The notes beneath the pieces were generated by a model that saw only the letters and a list, made by a program, of their open reading frames with translations, was not told where the DNA came from and searched no databases. From assembly GCA_009391195.1 (NCBI GenBank), contig VEXB01000010.1, forward strand, positions 1 to 40,112: a stretch of 40,112 nucleotides of DNA, read 5' to 3'. The translations under genes and the position numbers were made by a program. This DNA comes from SAR202 cluster bacterium AC-647-P02_OGT_505m (lineage in GTDB: Bacteria > Chloroflexota > Dehalococcoidia > Lucifugimonadales > UBA826). Positions 1 to 8,765 of the stretch are shown one piece after another; the stretch's first letter is position 1, and each line of letters begins with the position of its first letter.

Positions 1-3
1 CGT

Positions 4-38
4 GACCCGGTGGTAAGTTTCCTCCTCACCACCGGGTC
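4..38. terminator. Perfect 11-bp hairpin, possible terminator
   Basis: Arms GACCCGGTGGT (4-14) and ACCACCGGGTC (28-38) are perfect reverse complements around a 13-nt loop. On the + strand the stem is followed by a moderately T-rich stretch (AATTTGTTTG), so it may end a gene lying left of the window. It is also about 135 bases downstream of the minus-strand aldo/keto reductase stop. There is no clean run of T on either side, so a terminator role is inferred from the stem strength and position only. Confidence 0.45.
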
Positions 39-172
39 GCAATTTGTTTGCGGCCAGAAACTTTTCGACCAGAATTTCCCTTTCGTGAGCTTGCTGACTC
101 ACTAAATAATGACCTCAGCCAATAATATGGCCCTGCTAAAAATCTCTGGTAGATGACACGAACTAAATTGAG

Positions 173-1162
173 TTAGATAGCCTGTTCAGTATCCGCATGA
201 GTTGGAACATCTTCATCAGAGAACACCGTGTTGATTTCCTCTCTAATATCCTCGCTCAAGGTCCATTCGACCGCGGCTACATTTTCCTTCAGCTCCCACT
301 CATTTCGAACACCAACCAATCCAACTGAAACAGCTGGATGGCCGATAGTCCAGGCAATCGCCAGTTGGGCAACAGATTTCTCATATCTCTTTGCAATGTC
401 CTTCAGCCTATCTACTACTTTTAGTTCCTTTCGGAATTCCTCTGGTTGGAACAAAGGTAGTCTGAACGCATTTCCACTACTACGCCAGTCACCTTCACCA
501 AATGACGTCTCAGGGGTAAAGGCACCTGAAAGAAGTCCAAATCCTAATGTGCCGTAAGCCATGAAACCAATATTTTCCTTTTGGCAGTAAGGCAATACAG
601 CAGATTCCATTCTGCGATCAAACATGTGATAGCCAACTTGATTTGCAGCCAGGTCACCATATTTCTTACACTCATCCATCATGTCGGGAGTAAAATTTGA
701 TACACCGTAGTGCCTTATTTTCCCATCTCGCTTCAATCTCTCCAAGGCCTCCATAGTTTCTTCAAAAGGAGTCTCGTGATCAGGCCAATGTATTAGCAGC
801 AAATCCAGGTAATCTGTTTCAAGTCTCTCCAAGCATCCTTCAGCCCGGGCTATGACATGATCGTGTTTTGAATTTCGTCCAACATTTTTTCCATCCTCGT
901 CATACTCAAATCCAACCTTACTGACTAAAACAATATCTTTTCGCTTTTCCCCCAATGCCTTGGCAAGTAATCTTTCAGAATGAAATGGTCCATACACTTC
1001 AGCGGTGTCAAACAGTGTTATACCGTGATCAATGGCAGAATTAACAGCAATACTTGCCTCATTGACATCCAAAGCCCCATACTGCGTGGTACTCATCTCC
1101 CACGTTCCAAAACCGATTGCAGAAGTATATAAACCGCTATTACCCAACTCTCTCTGTTCCAT
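173..1162 (-). CDS. Aldo/keto reductase
   Basis: A 329-residue protein of the NAD(P)H-dependent aldo/keto reductase family, which reduces aldehydes and ketones (or oxidises sugars) in the cytoplasm. It has the usual family length and a (beta/alpha)8-type pattern. The catalytic tetrad is visible: D52 and Y57 in FDTAEVYG, K82 in VSKVG, and H125 in LLIHWPD. The start ATG at 1162 follows a good ribosome binding site (GGGGA, 5-nt spacing). It is divergent from GMC oxidoreductase 1 across about 110 bases, so the two may share a control region. The family is certain; the substrate is unknown, although oxidoreductase neighbours suggest sugar or alcohol metabolism. Confidence 0.93.
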   Translation of the reverse strand: MEQRELGNSGLYTSAIGFGTWEMSTTQYGALDVNEASIAVNSAIDHGITLFDTAEVYGPFHSERLLAKALGEKRKDIVLVSKVGFEYDEDGKNVGRNSKHDHVIARAEGCLERLETDYLDLLLIHWPDHETPFEETMEALERLKRDGKIRHYGVSNFTPDMMDECKKYGDLAANQVGYHMFDRRMESAVLPYCQKENIGFMAYGTLGFGLLSGAFTPETSFGEGDWRSSGNAFRLPLFQPEEFRKELKVVDRLKDIAKRYEKSVAQLAIAWTIGHPAVSVGLVGVRNEWELKENVAAVEWTLSEDIREEINTVFSDEDVPTHADTEQAI

Positions 1163-1276
1163 AAATTCCCCTATCTATTCCTTATCATTGCTTATGACTG
1201 CTCCCGAACCTTAAGATAGCACAAATAAATCCGGGTATTAGTGCTACAGAGTGTGGCTTGGGGAGAGATAAAACCG

Positions 1277-2824
1277 ATGAAATACGATGCAATAATAGTT
1301 GGGGCTGGTTCTGCAGGGTCAGTTCTTGCCACTCGATTATCCGAAGACCCTAGTAAATCTATATTACTACTTGAAGCCGGTCCTGATTATCAGGATTTTG
1401 AATCCACACCTGATGTAGTCAAATATGGCAACACTGTATGGCCCGCTGCATATGGTCCAGAGGCCCATGTTTGGGGATATCAAGGCATTGCAACCCCCGA
1501 TAGAGAGCCTTTTGATCTACCAAGGGGAAAGGTAATTGGGGGATCAAGTTCTGTAAATGGACAGGTGTTTTTTCGTGGAATACCAGATGACTATGATGAA
1601 TGGGAAAAAGAAGGAAACGAGGGATGGTCTTACCTGGATGTACTTCCATATTTTCGTAAATCAGAAAACGACCTTACCTTCGGTTCAGATGATTTTCATG
1701 GCAACGAAGGCCCTATTCCTGTACGTCGATATGGCGAAGATGAATTATTACAAACGCCCAAGGCATTCATACAGGCCTGTCTTGCTGAAGGTTTCGACTA
1801 CAGTGCCGATCATAATCATCCCGAGTCGACAGGTGTTGGACCAAGGCCATTAAATAATGTAAACGGGGTCAGGATGAGTACGGCTCTGACTTATTTAACT
1901 ATCGCAAGACACAGAATAAATTTGACTATTAAAGGTGATGTTTTAGTCAGAAAAATCATTCTGTCGGGTTCCACAGCTACAGGGCTCGAAGTGGAAAGCG
2001 GTGGGGAAACCTTCACAGTCGAATCTGACCAAATTATTCTCTGTGGCGGAGCCATAAATTCCCCCCAACTACTTATGTTATCTGGAATAGGACCAAAGTC
2101 CCATCTTGAGGGGCTAGGAATTGAGGTCGCCGTAGATCTTCCTGGAGTAGGTCAAAACCTACGCGATCACCCTTCAGCTTTCCTTTTATTCGAGTCGTTA
2201 CTAGAAGAGCCCCCCGAAAATTCTCCTTCAATCCAAGTCGGTTTACGTTACAAGATACCCGGCAGCAATCTAGAAAACGACATGCAAATGAGCCCACTAT
2301 TAATGACAAGCGAACACCGTCCCGTCAATTTAGATTTAGAAGATGGTCGACACTACCTCGGATTTAGCATTGCATTGCAGAAGGCGCTTAGCAGCGGTGA
2401 GATTCGATTAAATTCCTCAGACCCAAACGATCATCCGATTCTGGATTATAAGTATCTGACGAATCCGGAGGACATGAGGCGTATGAGAGAGGCTCTACGT
2501 CAATGTATAGCAATAACTAACAGACCTGAATTTGACAATATTCTGAAAGAACGACTCCAACCACTTGATAGTGAAATAGAAAATGATGAAGCCCTTGATA
2601 AATGGCTACTTTCCGTAGTTGGTACTCAACACCACTCCTCAGGCACATGCAAAATGGGCCCTGATGGAGACGAGTTAGCCGTTGTTGACAAGTCTGGATC
2701 GGTCCGAGGAATTGATGGTCTTAGGGTTGTTGATGCATCGATAATGCCGGACGTCGTTAGAGCCAATACCAACGCGACAGTCATAATGATTGCAGAGAAA
2801 ATAGCCTCCGAGATAATGGGCTAA
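1277..2824 (+). CDS. GMC-family FAD oxidoreductase, paralog 1
   Basis: A 515-residue flavoprotein of the glucose-methanol-choline (GMC) oxidoreductase family (choline dehydrogenase-like), which oxidises an alcohol to an aldehyde, ketone or lactone with FAD. The dinucleotide-binding motif is at the N terminus (IIVGAGSAG, residues 6-14), followed by LLLEAGPDY. The GMC signature GKVIGGSSSVNGQ lies near residue 85, and the second signature GGAINSPQLLMLSGIGP in the middle. The C terminus has the catalytic H453 (HSSGTCKMG) and partner N497 (ANTNAT). I chose the ATG at 1277: a GTG 36 bases upstream adds only unconserved residues, and GGAG at 1262-1265 precedes the ATG. Paralogs lie at 7197 and 14240. 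The substrate cannot be read from the sequence. Confidence 0.93.
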   Translation: MKYDAIIVGAGSAGSVLATRLSEDPSKSILLLEAGPDYQDFESTPDVVKYGNTVWPAAYGPEAHVWGYQGIATPDREPFDLPRGKVIGGSSSVNGQVFFRGIPDDYDEWEKEGNEGWSYLDVLPYFRKSENDLTFGSDDFHGNEGPIPVRRYGEDELLQTPKAFIQACLAEGFDYSADHNHPESTGVGPRPLNNVNGVRMSTALTYLTIARHRINLTIKGDVLVRKIILSGSTATGLEVESGGETFTVESDQIILCGGAINSPQLLMLSGIGPKSHLEGLGIEVAVDLPGVGQNLRDHPSAFLLFESLLEEPPENSPSIQVGLRYKIPGSNLENDMQMSPLLMTSEHRPVNLDLEDGRHYLGFSIALQKALSSGEIRLNSSDPNDHPILDYKYLTNPEDMRRMREALRQCIAITNRPEFDNILKERLQPLDSEIENDEALDKWLLSVVGTQHHSSGTCKMGPDGDELAVVDKSGSVRGIDGLRVVDASIMPDVVRANTNATVIMIAEKIASEIMG

Positions 2825-2879
2825 TAATCAATTCCAAAAGATATCTATACAGCACTCCCTTTGCGATATACGTTCACAC

Positions 2880-2885
2880 TATAAT
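2880..2885 (+). promoter_or_regulatory. Possible -10 box before NHL/DUF1800 pair 1
   Basis: A perfect TATAAT stands 55 bases before the NHL start codon, within the 115-base gap after GMC oxidoreductase 1. It would give a leader of about 48 bases. No convincing -35 box lies 16-18 bases upstream (the nearest candidate, TTGCGA, is 13 away), so this is a tentative call based on one box. Confidence 0.35.
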
Positions 2886-2939
2886 TCGCTAGAATAGCTG
2901 AAATCGATGACGTGGAACGATTGCTTATGGAGTGTGATG

Positions 2940-3941
2940 ATGCAGTACGTGAAATCCATTGGATTAAACAGCAACCAGCAAATCGGTAGAGGATTTAATC
3001 ATCCTTACGACATAGCTTTCAGTGAAAACAACCGGATTTATGTTCTGAACAGAATGTACCCCCAGTCGACAGATGGAATTCGGGTACAGATTTGCGATTT
3101 TGATGACGAGTGGTACGGTGAGTTCGGACATGGCCCTGGAGATACAAATGATAAATTCCTGGTCCCTGTGTGCATCGACTTTAACGATGAAGAGAAACTT
3201 TACGTAACCGACGAATCTCACCATCAAATCAAAATATTCGATAAAGACGGGAGCTTTTTAGAAGCATGGGGTAGAAACACTTCCAAAATCACAAGCTTGG
3301 AAGCCCCTTCGGGAATCTGTTTTGACTCAGATGGTAATGCCTTGGTGGTCCAGCAATTTAAAGGAACCGTTCTAAGAATCTCTAATGACGGAAATATCCT
3401 TCAAACATTTGGAGAACCTGGGAGCGAACCAGGTGAACTTAATCTACCGTGGGGGATATGCACGGACACTGAAGACAATATTTACGTTGCTGACTGGAGA
3501 AACGACAGAATACAGAAATTTGATTCCGATGGAAAGTTTATTCAAAACTTTGGAGAACCTGGATCTGGCGAAGGCCAACTTTCCAGACCTTCATCAGTAG
3601 CTGTGGCCGATGACGGCCGAGTCATTGTTGCTGACTGGGGTAACGAGCGGGTTCAAATATTCGACAAAAATGGATCTTTTCAAACCATACTGCAGGGTGA
3701 GGCTACATTGTCCAAATGGGCGTCTGAATGGCTGGATGTAAACCAAGATGAGCTGAATGCTAGGCATACTGCTGATTTGGCAATAAAGACGCTTCCGTCT
3801 CATTTAAACACTCCTTATCATAAAGCTTCCCAAACAGAGCACATATTTTGGGGACCGGTCTCCGTAAAAATTGATAAGACACAACTGCTGTATGTCACCG
3901 AACACAGCAGACATAGAATACAGATATTTGACCTGAAATAG
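2940..3941 (+). CDS. NHL-repeat beta-propeller protein, copy 1
   Basis: About 333 residues of NHL repeats expected to fold as a six-bladed beta-propeller. Repeats are recognised by recurring PxGIxxDxxxNxYVADxxNxRIQKFD patterns, for example NIYVADWRNDRIQKFD and VIVADWGNERVQIFD. After the fifth or so repeat there is a non-NHL insert (about 3695-3864, GEATLSKWASEWLDV to HIFWGPVSV), then a last repeat ending in RHRIQIFD. I start at the ATG at 2940, preceded by GGAG at 2929-2932; copy 2 begins at the matching point. No signal peptide or membrane segment is visible. It is 53 bases upstream of a DUF1800 gene, and the same pairing recurs twice in the window. Propellers of this kind usually bind a partner or substrate; a lyase or lactonase activity cannot be excluded. 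Confidence 0.88.
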   Translation: MQYVKSIGLNSNQQIGRGFNHPYDIAFSENNRIYVLNRMYPQSTDGIRVQICDFDDEWYGEFGHGPGDTNDKFLVPVCIDFNDEEKLYVTDESHHQIKIFDKDGSFLEAWGRNTSKITSLEAPSGICFDSDGNALVVQQFKGTVLRISNDGNILQTFGEPGSEPGELNLPWGICTDTEDNIYVADWRNDRIQKFDSDGKFIQNFGEPGSGEGQLSRPSSVAVADDGRVIVADWGNERVQIFDKNGSFQTILQGEATLSKWASEWLDVNQDELNARHTADLAIKTLPSHLNTPYHKASQTEHIFWGPVSVKIDKTQLLYVTEHSRHRIQIFDLK

Positions 3942-3994
3942 GTTTTGTTAACATCAGAGCTGTAGTGAAATACCGATGAGGATGGAGAAAATAT

Positions 3995-5422
3995 ATGGCC
4001 ACTCATGACAGAAAATTAGCAGCCCATTTGGCACGACGAGCAGGTTTCGGGGCAACTCCTGATGAATTGGATTACTACGAGTCTATGGCTTATGAGGACT
4101 TAGTCGATCATTTCTTGGATCGAGAAAGTATAGATCATGTCACGGACGATATGATCTACCGAAGGCATCCGAATATACATGCCCAACTTACACATAACCC
4201 AATGCACTGGGCCTACCGTATGCTCACTACCAATTCGCCTCTAGAAGAAAAGATTTCCTTATTCTGGCACGGCATTTTCGCCACAGCTGAACCGAAGATA
4301 AATAATTTTGGTGCTATCAACAACCAGATCACTATGTTCAGAGACAAAGGCCTAGAGAAATTTGACGATATTTTGATTGAACTATCCAAAGATCCCGCAA
4401 TGATCGTATGGCTTGATAATCAGACCAACCACAAAAACGAAATCAATGAGAACTACGGAAGGGAAATCTTAGAACTTTTTTCCATGGGTGTTGGTAACTA
4501 CACTGAGCAGGATATTAAGGAGTGTGCACGGGCATTCACGGGATGGACAATAAAAAACTCCGAATATATGGCTCTAATGGGAAATAAAGACTCTATTTGG
4601 CCGTATGGAAGAATTTTCTGGCACTTTGAATATGATGAGACCGACCACGACGGAGGAGAAAAAACTTTTCTGGGGGAAACTGGTAACTTCAATGGCGATG
4701 ACATAATACGGATCATCTGTAAGCAGGAAGCAACCGCTCAATTCGTATCGCGCCATATTTACAATTATTTCGTTGCTGACGAAGTACCTGTCCCACAATG
4801 GGGACATGTCCCCCCCAAAGACCCTGATGCCATAAACAAATTATCACAAGCCTATAGGGAATCGGATTATTCCATCAGGGAAATGCTTCGATTCTTGTTC
4901 AATTCTGATTTCTTCAAACAATCAAGATTCACCAGGATTAAAAGCCCTGCTGAATTTATAGTTAACACATTACGTTACACAAATGAGTTTAATGTTATTG
5001 ACGGGGCTGACAGCACTGTATACCAAGTAATGGAAGAAAGTGGTTTCATGGGCCAAAAGCTCACAAATCCCCCATCTGTGGAGGGGTGGCATACGGGTGA
5101 AGAATGGATCACAAGTGGGTCTCTTGTAGATAGAGTCAATTTTGCTAGTAAATATATTACGGATCTAGCCAACCCTGGCGTGGAAAAAATGGTGGCCCGC
5201 GTGGGCGAATCTATAAATGCTGAAACTAGCCCGACCGAGTTAGTGGATAAGTGCATTGCTATCTTAGGAGAATTGGAAGTTTCTCCTGACACCTATGATT
5301 CTCTTATGACAATAGCAGAACACGCTCATTCCGTGGACGGTAACTTTACGTCCAAACCGGAACCTATAATTACCAAGGCATTCCAAATCATATCTTCAAG
5401 TAAAGAGTTTCAACTTTGCTAA
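3995..5422 (+). CDS. DUF1800 family protein, copy 1
   Basis: A 475-residue DUF1800 protein of unknown biochemical function. The family hallmarks are all present: HLARRAGFGATPDEL at 11-25, the WHG motif at 91-93 (LFWHGIFAT), NENYGREILELFSMGVG at 151-167, ECARAFTGW at 176-184, and the C-terminal NPPSVEGW (358-365) followed by a leucine-rich end. It finishes with EFQLC, a C-terminal cysteine shared with copy 2. There is no recognisable Sec or Tat signal. The start ATG at 3995 follows GGAG with good spacing. It is probably co-transcribed with the NHL gene just upstream. Elsewhere DUF1800 proteins are often encoded beside DUF1501 proteins, but here no intact DUF1501 gene follows. Confidence 0.92.
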   Translation: MATHDRKLAAHLARRAGFGATPDELDYYESMAYEDLVDHFLDRESIDHVTDDMIYRRHPNIHAQLTHNPMHWAYRMLTTNSPLEEKISLFWHGIFATAEPKINNFGAINNQITMFRDKGLEKFDDILIELSKDPAMIVWLDNQTNHKNEINENYGREILELFSMGVGNYTEQDIKECARAFTGWTIKNSEYMALMGNKDSIWPYGRIFWHFEYDETDHDGGEKTFLGETGNFNGDDIIRIICKQEATAQFVSRHIYNYFVADEVPVPQWGHVPPKDPDAINKLSQAYRESDYSIREMLRFLFNSDFFKQSRFTRIKSPAEFIVNTLRYTNEFNVIDGADSTVYQVMEESGFMGQKLTNPPSVEGWHTGEEWITSGSLVDRVNFASKYITDLANPGVEKMVARVGESINAETSPTELVDKCIAILGELEVSPDTYDSLMTIAEHAHSVDGNFTSKPEPIITKAFQIISSSKEFQLC

Positions 5423-5464
5423 GCTTCGTCATTTTTGAATAACAGTCACGGAGTGTAATAACTC

Positions 5465-5506
5465 ATGAAATTTTCAAGACGTGGTTTACAGAGAGTGTTC
5501 AGCTAG
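5465..5506 (+). other. Short open frame with twin-arginine-like peptide
   Basis: A 13-codon frame, MKFSRRGLQRVFS then TAG, starts 43 bases after the DUF1800 stop and has GGAG about 10 bases before its ATG. The SRRGLQR core resembles the twin-arginine motif that usually opens DUF1501 proteins, the expected next gene in this kind of cluster. It ends inside the stop of the convergent YajQ gene. It may be the stump of a deleted gene or simply chance; it is too short to call a gene. Confidence 0.25.
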
Positions 5507-5988
5507 TCACGAAAGTTCACGTATTGCAATGGCTGGGCATTATCCATTTTTTTTATGAATTCAATGGTGCTTTGAAGATCGTCTCTTTTCTTCCCTGACA
5601 CGTGAAGCTCGGATCCCTTTATAGAAATTTGCACCTTGATTTTTGAGCCTTTCACAGCCTTGTTGATTTTTCTAGCCAAATCGGAATCAATACCCTGTTG
5701 TATGACAATCGTTTGCCGAAGAGAGTCACCGGATGCACTCTGAGGTTTTTGAAAATCAAATGACCCGCTGTCTACTTTCCTACGCGCTAGGTTTTGTTTA
5801 AGCAAATCCTGTAATTGGGTAAGCTTCATGTTATCGTCTGCTAGCACAGTTAAATCATTTTCTGCACGATCGATTTCGCAATTGCCCCCCTTCAAATCAA
5901 ATCTTTGCCTTACCTGTCGCTTGACCTCATTGATGGCATTATCCACCTCCATCAAATCTGTTCGTGAAACTACATCGAATGATGGCAT
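5503..5988 (-). CDS. yajQ: YajQ-family nucleotide-binding protein
   Basis: A 161-residue YajQ (UPF0234) protein. Family members are small cytoplasmic proteins with two similar alpha/beta domains that bind nucleotides; some Xanthomonas and Pseudomonas homologues bind cyclic di-GMP. The diagnostic start MPSFDVVSRTDLMEVDNA is present, as are DLKGG in the first domain and the ending DNAQPLQYVNFRD. I use the ATG at 5988 because a strong AGGAGG (5998-6003 on the minus strand) lies 9 bases before it and homologues begin MPSFD; a TTG nine bases upstream is in frame but unlikely. It is the only broadly conserved housekeeping-type gene here. It runs in the same direction as the dehydrogenase at 6028, 39 bases downstream of it. 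Confidence 0.93.
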   Translation of the reverse strand: MPSFDVVSRTDLMEVDNAINEVKRQVRQRFDLKGGNCEIDRAENDLTVLADDNMKLTQLQDLLKQNLARRKVDSGSFDFQKPQSASGDSLRQTIVIQQGIDSDLARKINKAVKGSKIKVQISIKGSELHVSGKKRDDLQSTIEFIKKMDNAQPLQYVNFRD

Positions 5989-6027
5989 TATGATCAACCT
6001 CCTTTCATGTTTGCTTTACACAGTATA

Positions 6028-6981
6028 TTAGCTATTAATGATTCTCACGGGTGTTCCCGATAGGAACTCACTCACACACTCCAAACTCTGTTCATAAAAT
6101 ATTTTGTAGGTTTCACGTGTTACATATCCAATATGGGGGGTAATAACCGTACGGTCGGAGAGGATAAGAGGATGGTTGCTTTCCATTGGTTCAAGGTCAA
6201 ATACGTCCAAACCCGCACCCGCTATCGCCTCATCTTCCAAAATTTTAATTAGCGCATGTTCATCAACTATAGGTCCTCGTGAGGTATTTACCAAATAACT
6301 CGTCTTTTTCATCAAGTTAAGTTTTGAACCGTCTATGAGACCTTTAGTTCGCGGGCTGAGAACGGTATGAATAGAAACAAAGTCAGATTCTGACATTAGC
6401 GTGTCAAGAGAAACATATTTAGCACCTTTCTCTTTAGCCAGGTCACTAGTCAGGTTTTGGCTCCAAGCAATCACTTCCATACCAAAAGCATTTCCGTAGA
6501 TGGCAACCTGACTGCCAAGATTTCCCAATCCTATTATTCCTAAAGTTTTCCCTTTTAATCCAACTCCAACTTCTTTTTGCCATATGCCTTCTTTTACCGA
6601 TTGATGCTCCACAGTAATATTTCTCGCCAACGCCAAAATCAATGCCCAGGTAAGTTCTGCGGTCGGGTAGGGAAGTCCTTCAGTGCCAGAAACCGTTATG
6701 CCGAGTTCGGAGGCCGTCTTAATGTCTATTGACGCATTCCTCATCCCGGTGGTAACCAATAATTTCAAGTCTGGAAGAGACTCAAGAACCTCCTTGGTAA
6801 ATGGTGTTCTTTCCCTCATTGCACATATCACCTGAAATTTTCTCAATCGTTTGATTAGCATTTCACGATCATGAACATGGTCATTAAATACAGTAATTTT
6901 CGCTTTCCCAGACAGCTTGCCCCAATTTGCCATTTTAAGAGCACTGTTCTGGTAATCGTCCAGTATGGCTACATTAAGCAT
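6028..6981 (-). CDS. D-2-hydroxyacid dehydrogenase
   Basis: A 317-residue NAD-dependent D-isomer-specific 2-hydroxyacid dehydrogenase, interconverting a 2-keto acid and the D-2-hydroxy acid in the cytoplasm. The Rossmann motif is GLGNLG at 151-156. The catalytic Arg-Glu-His triad is R235 (NTSRGPIVD), E264 (FDLEP) and H283 (TPHIGY). The start ATG at 6981 follows GGGAGG. It is divergent from GMC oxidoreductase 2 across a 215-base gap. The substrate is not readable from the sequence; phosphoglycerate-type, glyoxylate-type and hydroxypyruvate-type enzymes share these motifs. No C-terminal ACT domain is present, so it is not a standard long-form SerA. Confidence 0.93.
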   Translation of the reverse strand: MLNVAILDDYQNSALKMANWGKLSGKAKITVFNDHVHDREMLIKRLRKFQVICAMRERTPFTKEVLESLPDLKLLVTTGMRNASIDIKTASELGITVSGTEGLPYPTAELTWALILALARNITVEHQSVKEGIWQKEVGVGLKGKTLGIIGLGNLGSQVAIYGNAFGMEVIAWSQNLTSDLAKEKGAKYVSLDTLMSESDFVSIHTVLSPRTKGLIDGSKLNLMKKTSYLVNTSRGPIVDEHALIKILEDEAIAGAGLDVFDLEPMESNHPLILSDRTVITPHIGYVTRETYKIFYEQSLECVSEFLSGTPVRIINS

Positions 6982-7196
6982 TTTGCCTCCCTAAATAACG
7001 AGTTAATTTAGTGTTTTCGTACTTATATTGAGTTACACAATACCGTAATTAAAAGAGAATCCTATGCCTAATATACAGGTAACTCTTCGATCGGTAATTG
7101 GTTGGGTTAGATACCAGAAACGAACCGAAATGTTATCCTTCGCCAATATTCGTGCAAGAAACATACATACCTGTGAATTTATATGGGATATCCCTC
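6982..7196. other. Divergent intergenic region
   Basis: This 215-base AT-rich gap separates the minus-strand hydroxyacid dehydrogenase from the plus-strand GMC oxidoreductase 2 and must hold both promoters. The sequence GAGTTAC occurs at 7030-7036 and its complement GTAACTC at 7079-7085, too far apart to be a convincing operator. I could not pick a good -35/-10 pair on either strand. Confidence 0.4.
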
Positions 7197-8765
7197 ATGA
7201 AATATGATTACATTATTGTCGGAGCCGGGTCAGCGGGAGCAATCCTGGCAACAAGACTAACTGAAAACCCGGATTTCTCAGTCCTTCTACTGGAAGCGGG
7301 TCCCGATTATCCAGACCTTGAATCTCTACCCGACGAGGTACGAATAGGTCTCTCCACTGGCGCAGATATTATTACGAAAGATCACAACTGGCAGTTTTGG
7401 GGAAATCCTTCACCAAAAGCAAGTCCGATGCCTGTTCCAAGAGGCCGGGTGATAGGGGGGTCAAGTTCTATTAACGGTCAAGTTTTCTTGCGAGGCATGC
7501 CTGAAGACTATGACACGTGGTATGAGATGGGAAACAATGAGTGGAGTTATGAGAAGGTCTTGCCATATTTTAGAAAGTTGGAAACTGACCTTGATTATTC
7601 AGGAGATTTTCATGGTAGTGACGGACCAATCATAGCCAGAAGGCATAAACGAGAAAATTGGATAGAATCTCAAGTGGCCTTTTATGATGCCTGTAAGGAC
7701 TCCGGGTTCCCCGACGGCCCAGATCAGAATCATCCGGATGTAACCGGTGTAGGACCGACTCCATTTAATAATCCGAATGGAATCAGGTGGAGCACGAATT
7801 TAGGCTATTTAACCATGTCTAGACATCGGCTTAATTTGACCATAAAGGCAAATTGCATCACCCAGAAAATCATATTCGATGGAACTTCTGCCTGCGGTGT
7901 GGAGGTTGAAAGTCAGGGTGAAAAATTCACTGTCTATGGAAATCAAATAATCCTAAGTGCAGGGGCAGTCGCTTCCCCTCAATTACTTATGTTGTCAGGT
8001 ATAGGTCCATCTGATCAGCTAACCTCATTAGGAATAAATGTTGTCAAAGATAATCCAGGAGTTGGTGGGAATCTTCGAGACCATCCAATAATGTCCGCTC
8101 TTTGGTCTGTTAAAAAAGAGCACATCCAGGACCCTGACGCTCCGCGTACACAAGTTGCGGCTCGCTACACGGCCACAGGTTCCGAAATACGAAATGATAT
8201 GAAGTTGACTCTCAATAGTTTTGCTATAGCCGACAGTCGCGTGGAAGATCGCTTAAGTGAGTCTCCTCAAAGCCATCATGCAGACATTAATACACCAATT
8301 GGAGTAAAAATTTCAGTCTCTCTACAATTGGCAGAAAGTGTGGGGCAACTACGGTTAGTCTCATCCGACGTTAATGAACAACCTGAACTAAATTTCAATT
8401 ATTACAGCACAGACTTCGATTTGGAACGGGGCCGTGAAGGAATGCGTAAAGCAGTTGACTTAGGTGAATCAAAACATTTCTCTAACATTATTAGCCAAAG
8501 GCTTCAACCAACCGATATAGATCTATCCAATGATCATGAACTTGATGACTGGATACTTAGAAACGCTACAACCGGCCAGCATATCTCCGGGACTTGCAAG
8601 ATGGGACCAGAGTCAGACGAACTAGCCGTTGTAAATCAGTTTGGTGACGTGAGAGGAACATCCAATCTAAAAGTTATTGATGCTTCCATCATGCCTGACT
8701 GTATCAGGGCCAATACAAACGCCACCACAATGATGATCGCAGAAAGAATGATAGATCTCATCTAA
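7197..8765 (+). CDS. GMC-family FAD oxidoreductase, paralog 2
   Basis: A 522-residue GMC oxidoreductase with the FAD-binding start MKYDYIIVGAGSAG, the signatures GRVIGGSSSINGQ and GAVASPQLLMLSGIGP, and the active-site pair H462 (HISGTCKMG) and N506 (ANTNAT). The reading frame is open 99 bases further upstream, but I use the ATG at 7197 because the two paralogs begin at the same point. The ribosome binding site is weak (GGGATA). The protein closely follows paralogs 1 and 3 over its whole length, and all three share LLLEAG(P/S)DYP/Q-type and CKMGP segments, so they arose from one ancestor. The stop codon sits inside a palindrome (see 8753-8775). The electron acceptor and substrate are unknown. 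Confidence 0.93.
   Translation: MKYDYIIVGAGSAGAILATRLTENPDFSVLLLEAGPDYPDLESLPDEVRIGLSTGADIITKDHNWQFWGNPSPKASPMPVPRGRVIGGSSSINGQVFLRGMPEDYDTWYEMGNNEWSYEKVLPYFRKLETDLDYSGDFHGSDGPIIARRHKRENWIESQVAFYDACKDSGFPDGPDQNHPDVTGVGPTPFNNPNGIRWSTNLGYLTMSRHRLNLTIKANCITQKIIFDGTSACGVEVESQGEKFTVYGNQIILSAGAVASPQLLMLSGIGPSDQLTSLGINVVKDNPGVGGNLRDHPIMSALWSVKKEHIQDPDAPRTQVAARYTATGSEIRNDMKLTLNSFAIADSRVEDRLSESPQSHHADINTPIGVKISVSLQLAESVGQLRLVSSDVNEQPELNFNYYSTDFDLERGREGMRKAVDLGESKHFSNIISQRLQPTDIDLSNDHELDDWILRNATTGQHISGTCKMGPESDELAVVNQFGDVRGTSNLKVIDASIMPDCIRANTNATTMMIAERMIDLI

Noticed and set aside
7030-7085. GAGTTAC and GTAACTC as a possible operator
   Set aside because: The 7-base arms are 42 bases apart with no further symmetry; chance is likely in an AT-rich gap.
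7098-7196. N-terminal extension of GMC oxidoreductase 2
   Set aside because: The frame is open upstream, but the extra 33 residues have no counterpart in the two paralogs, which begin at MKYD.
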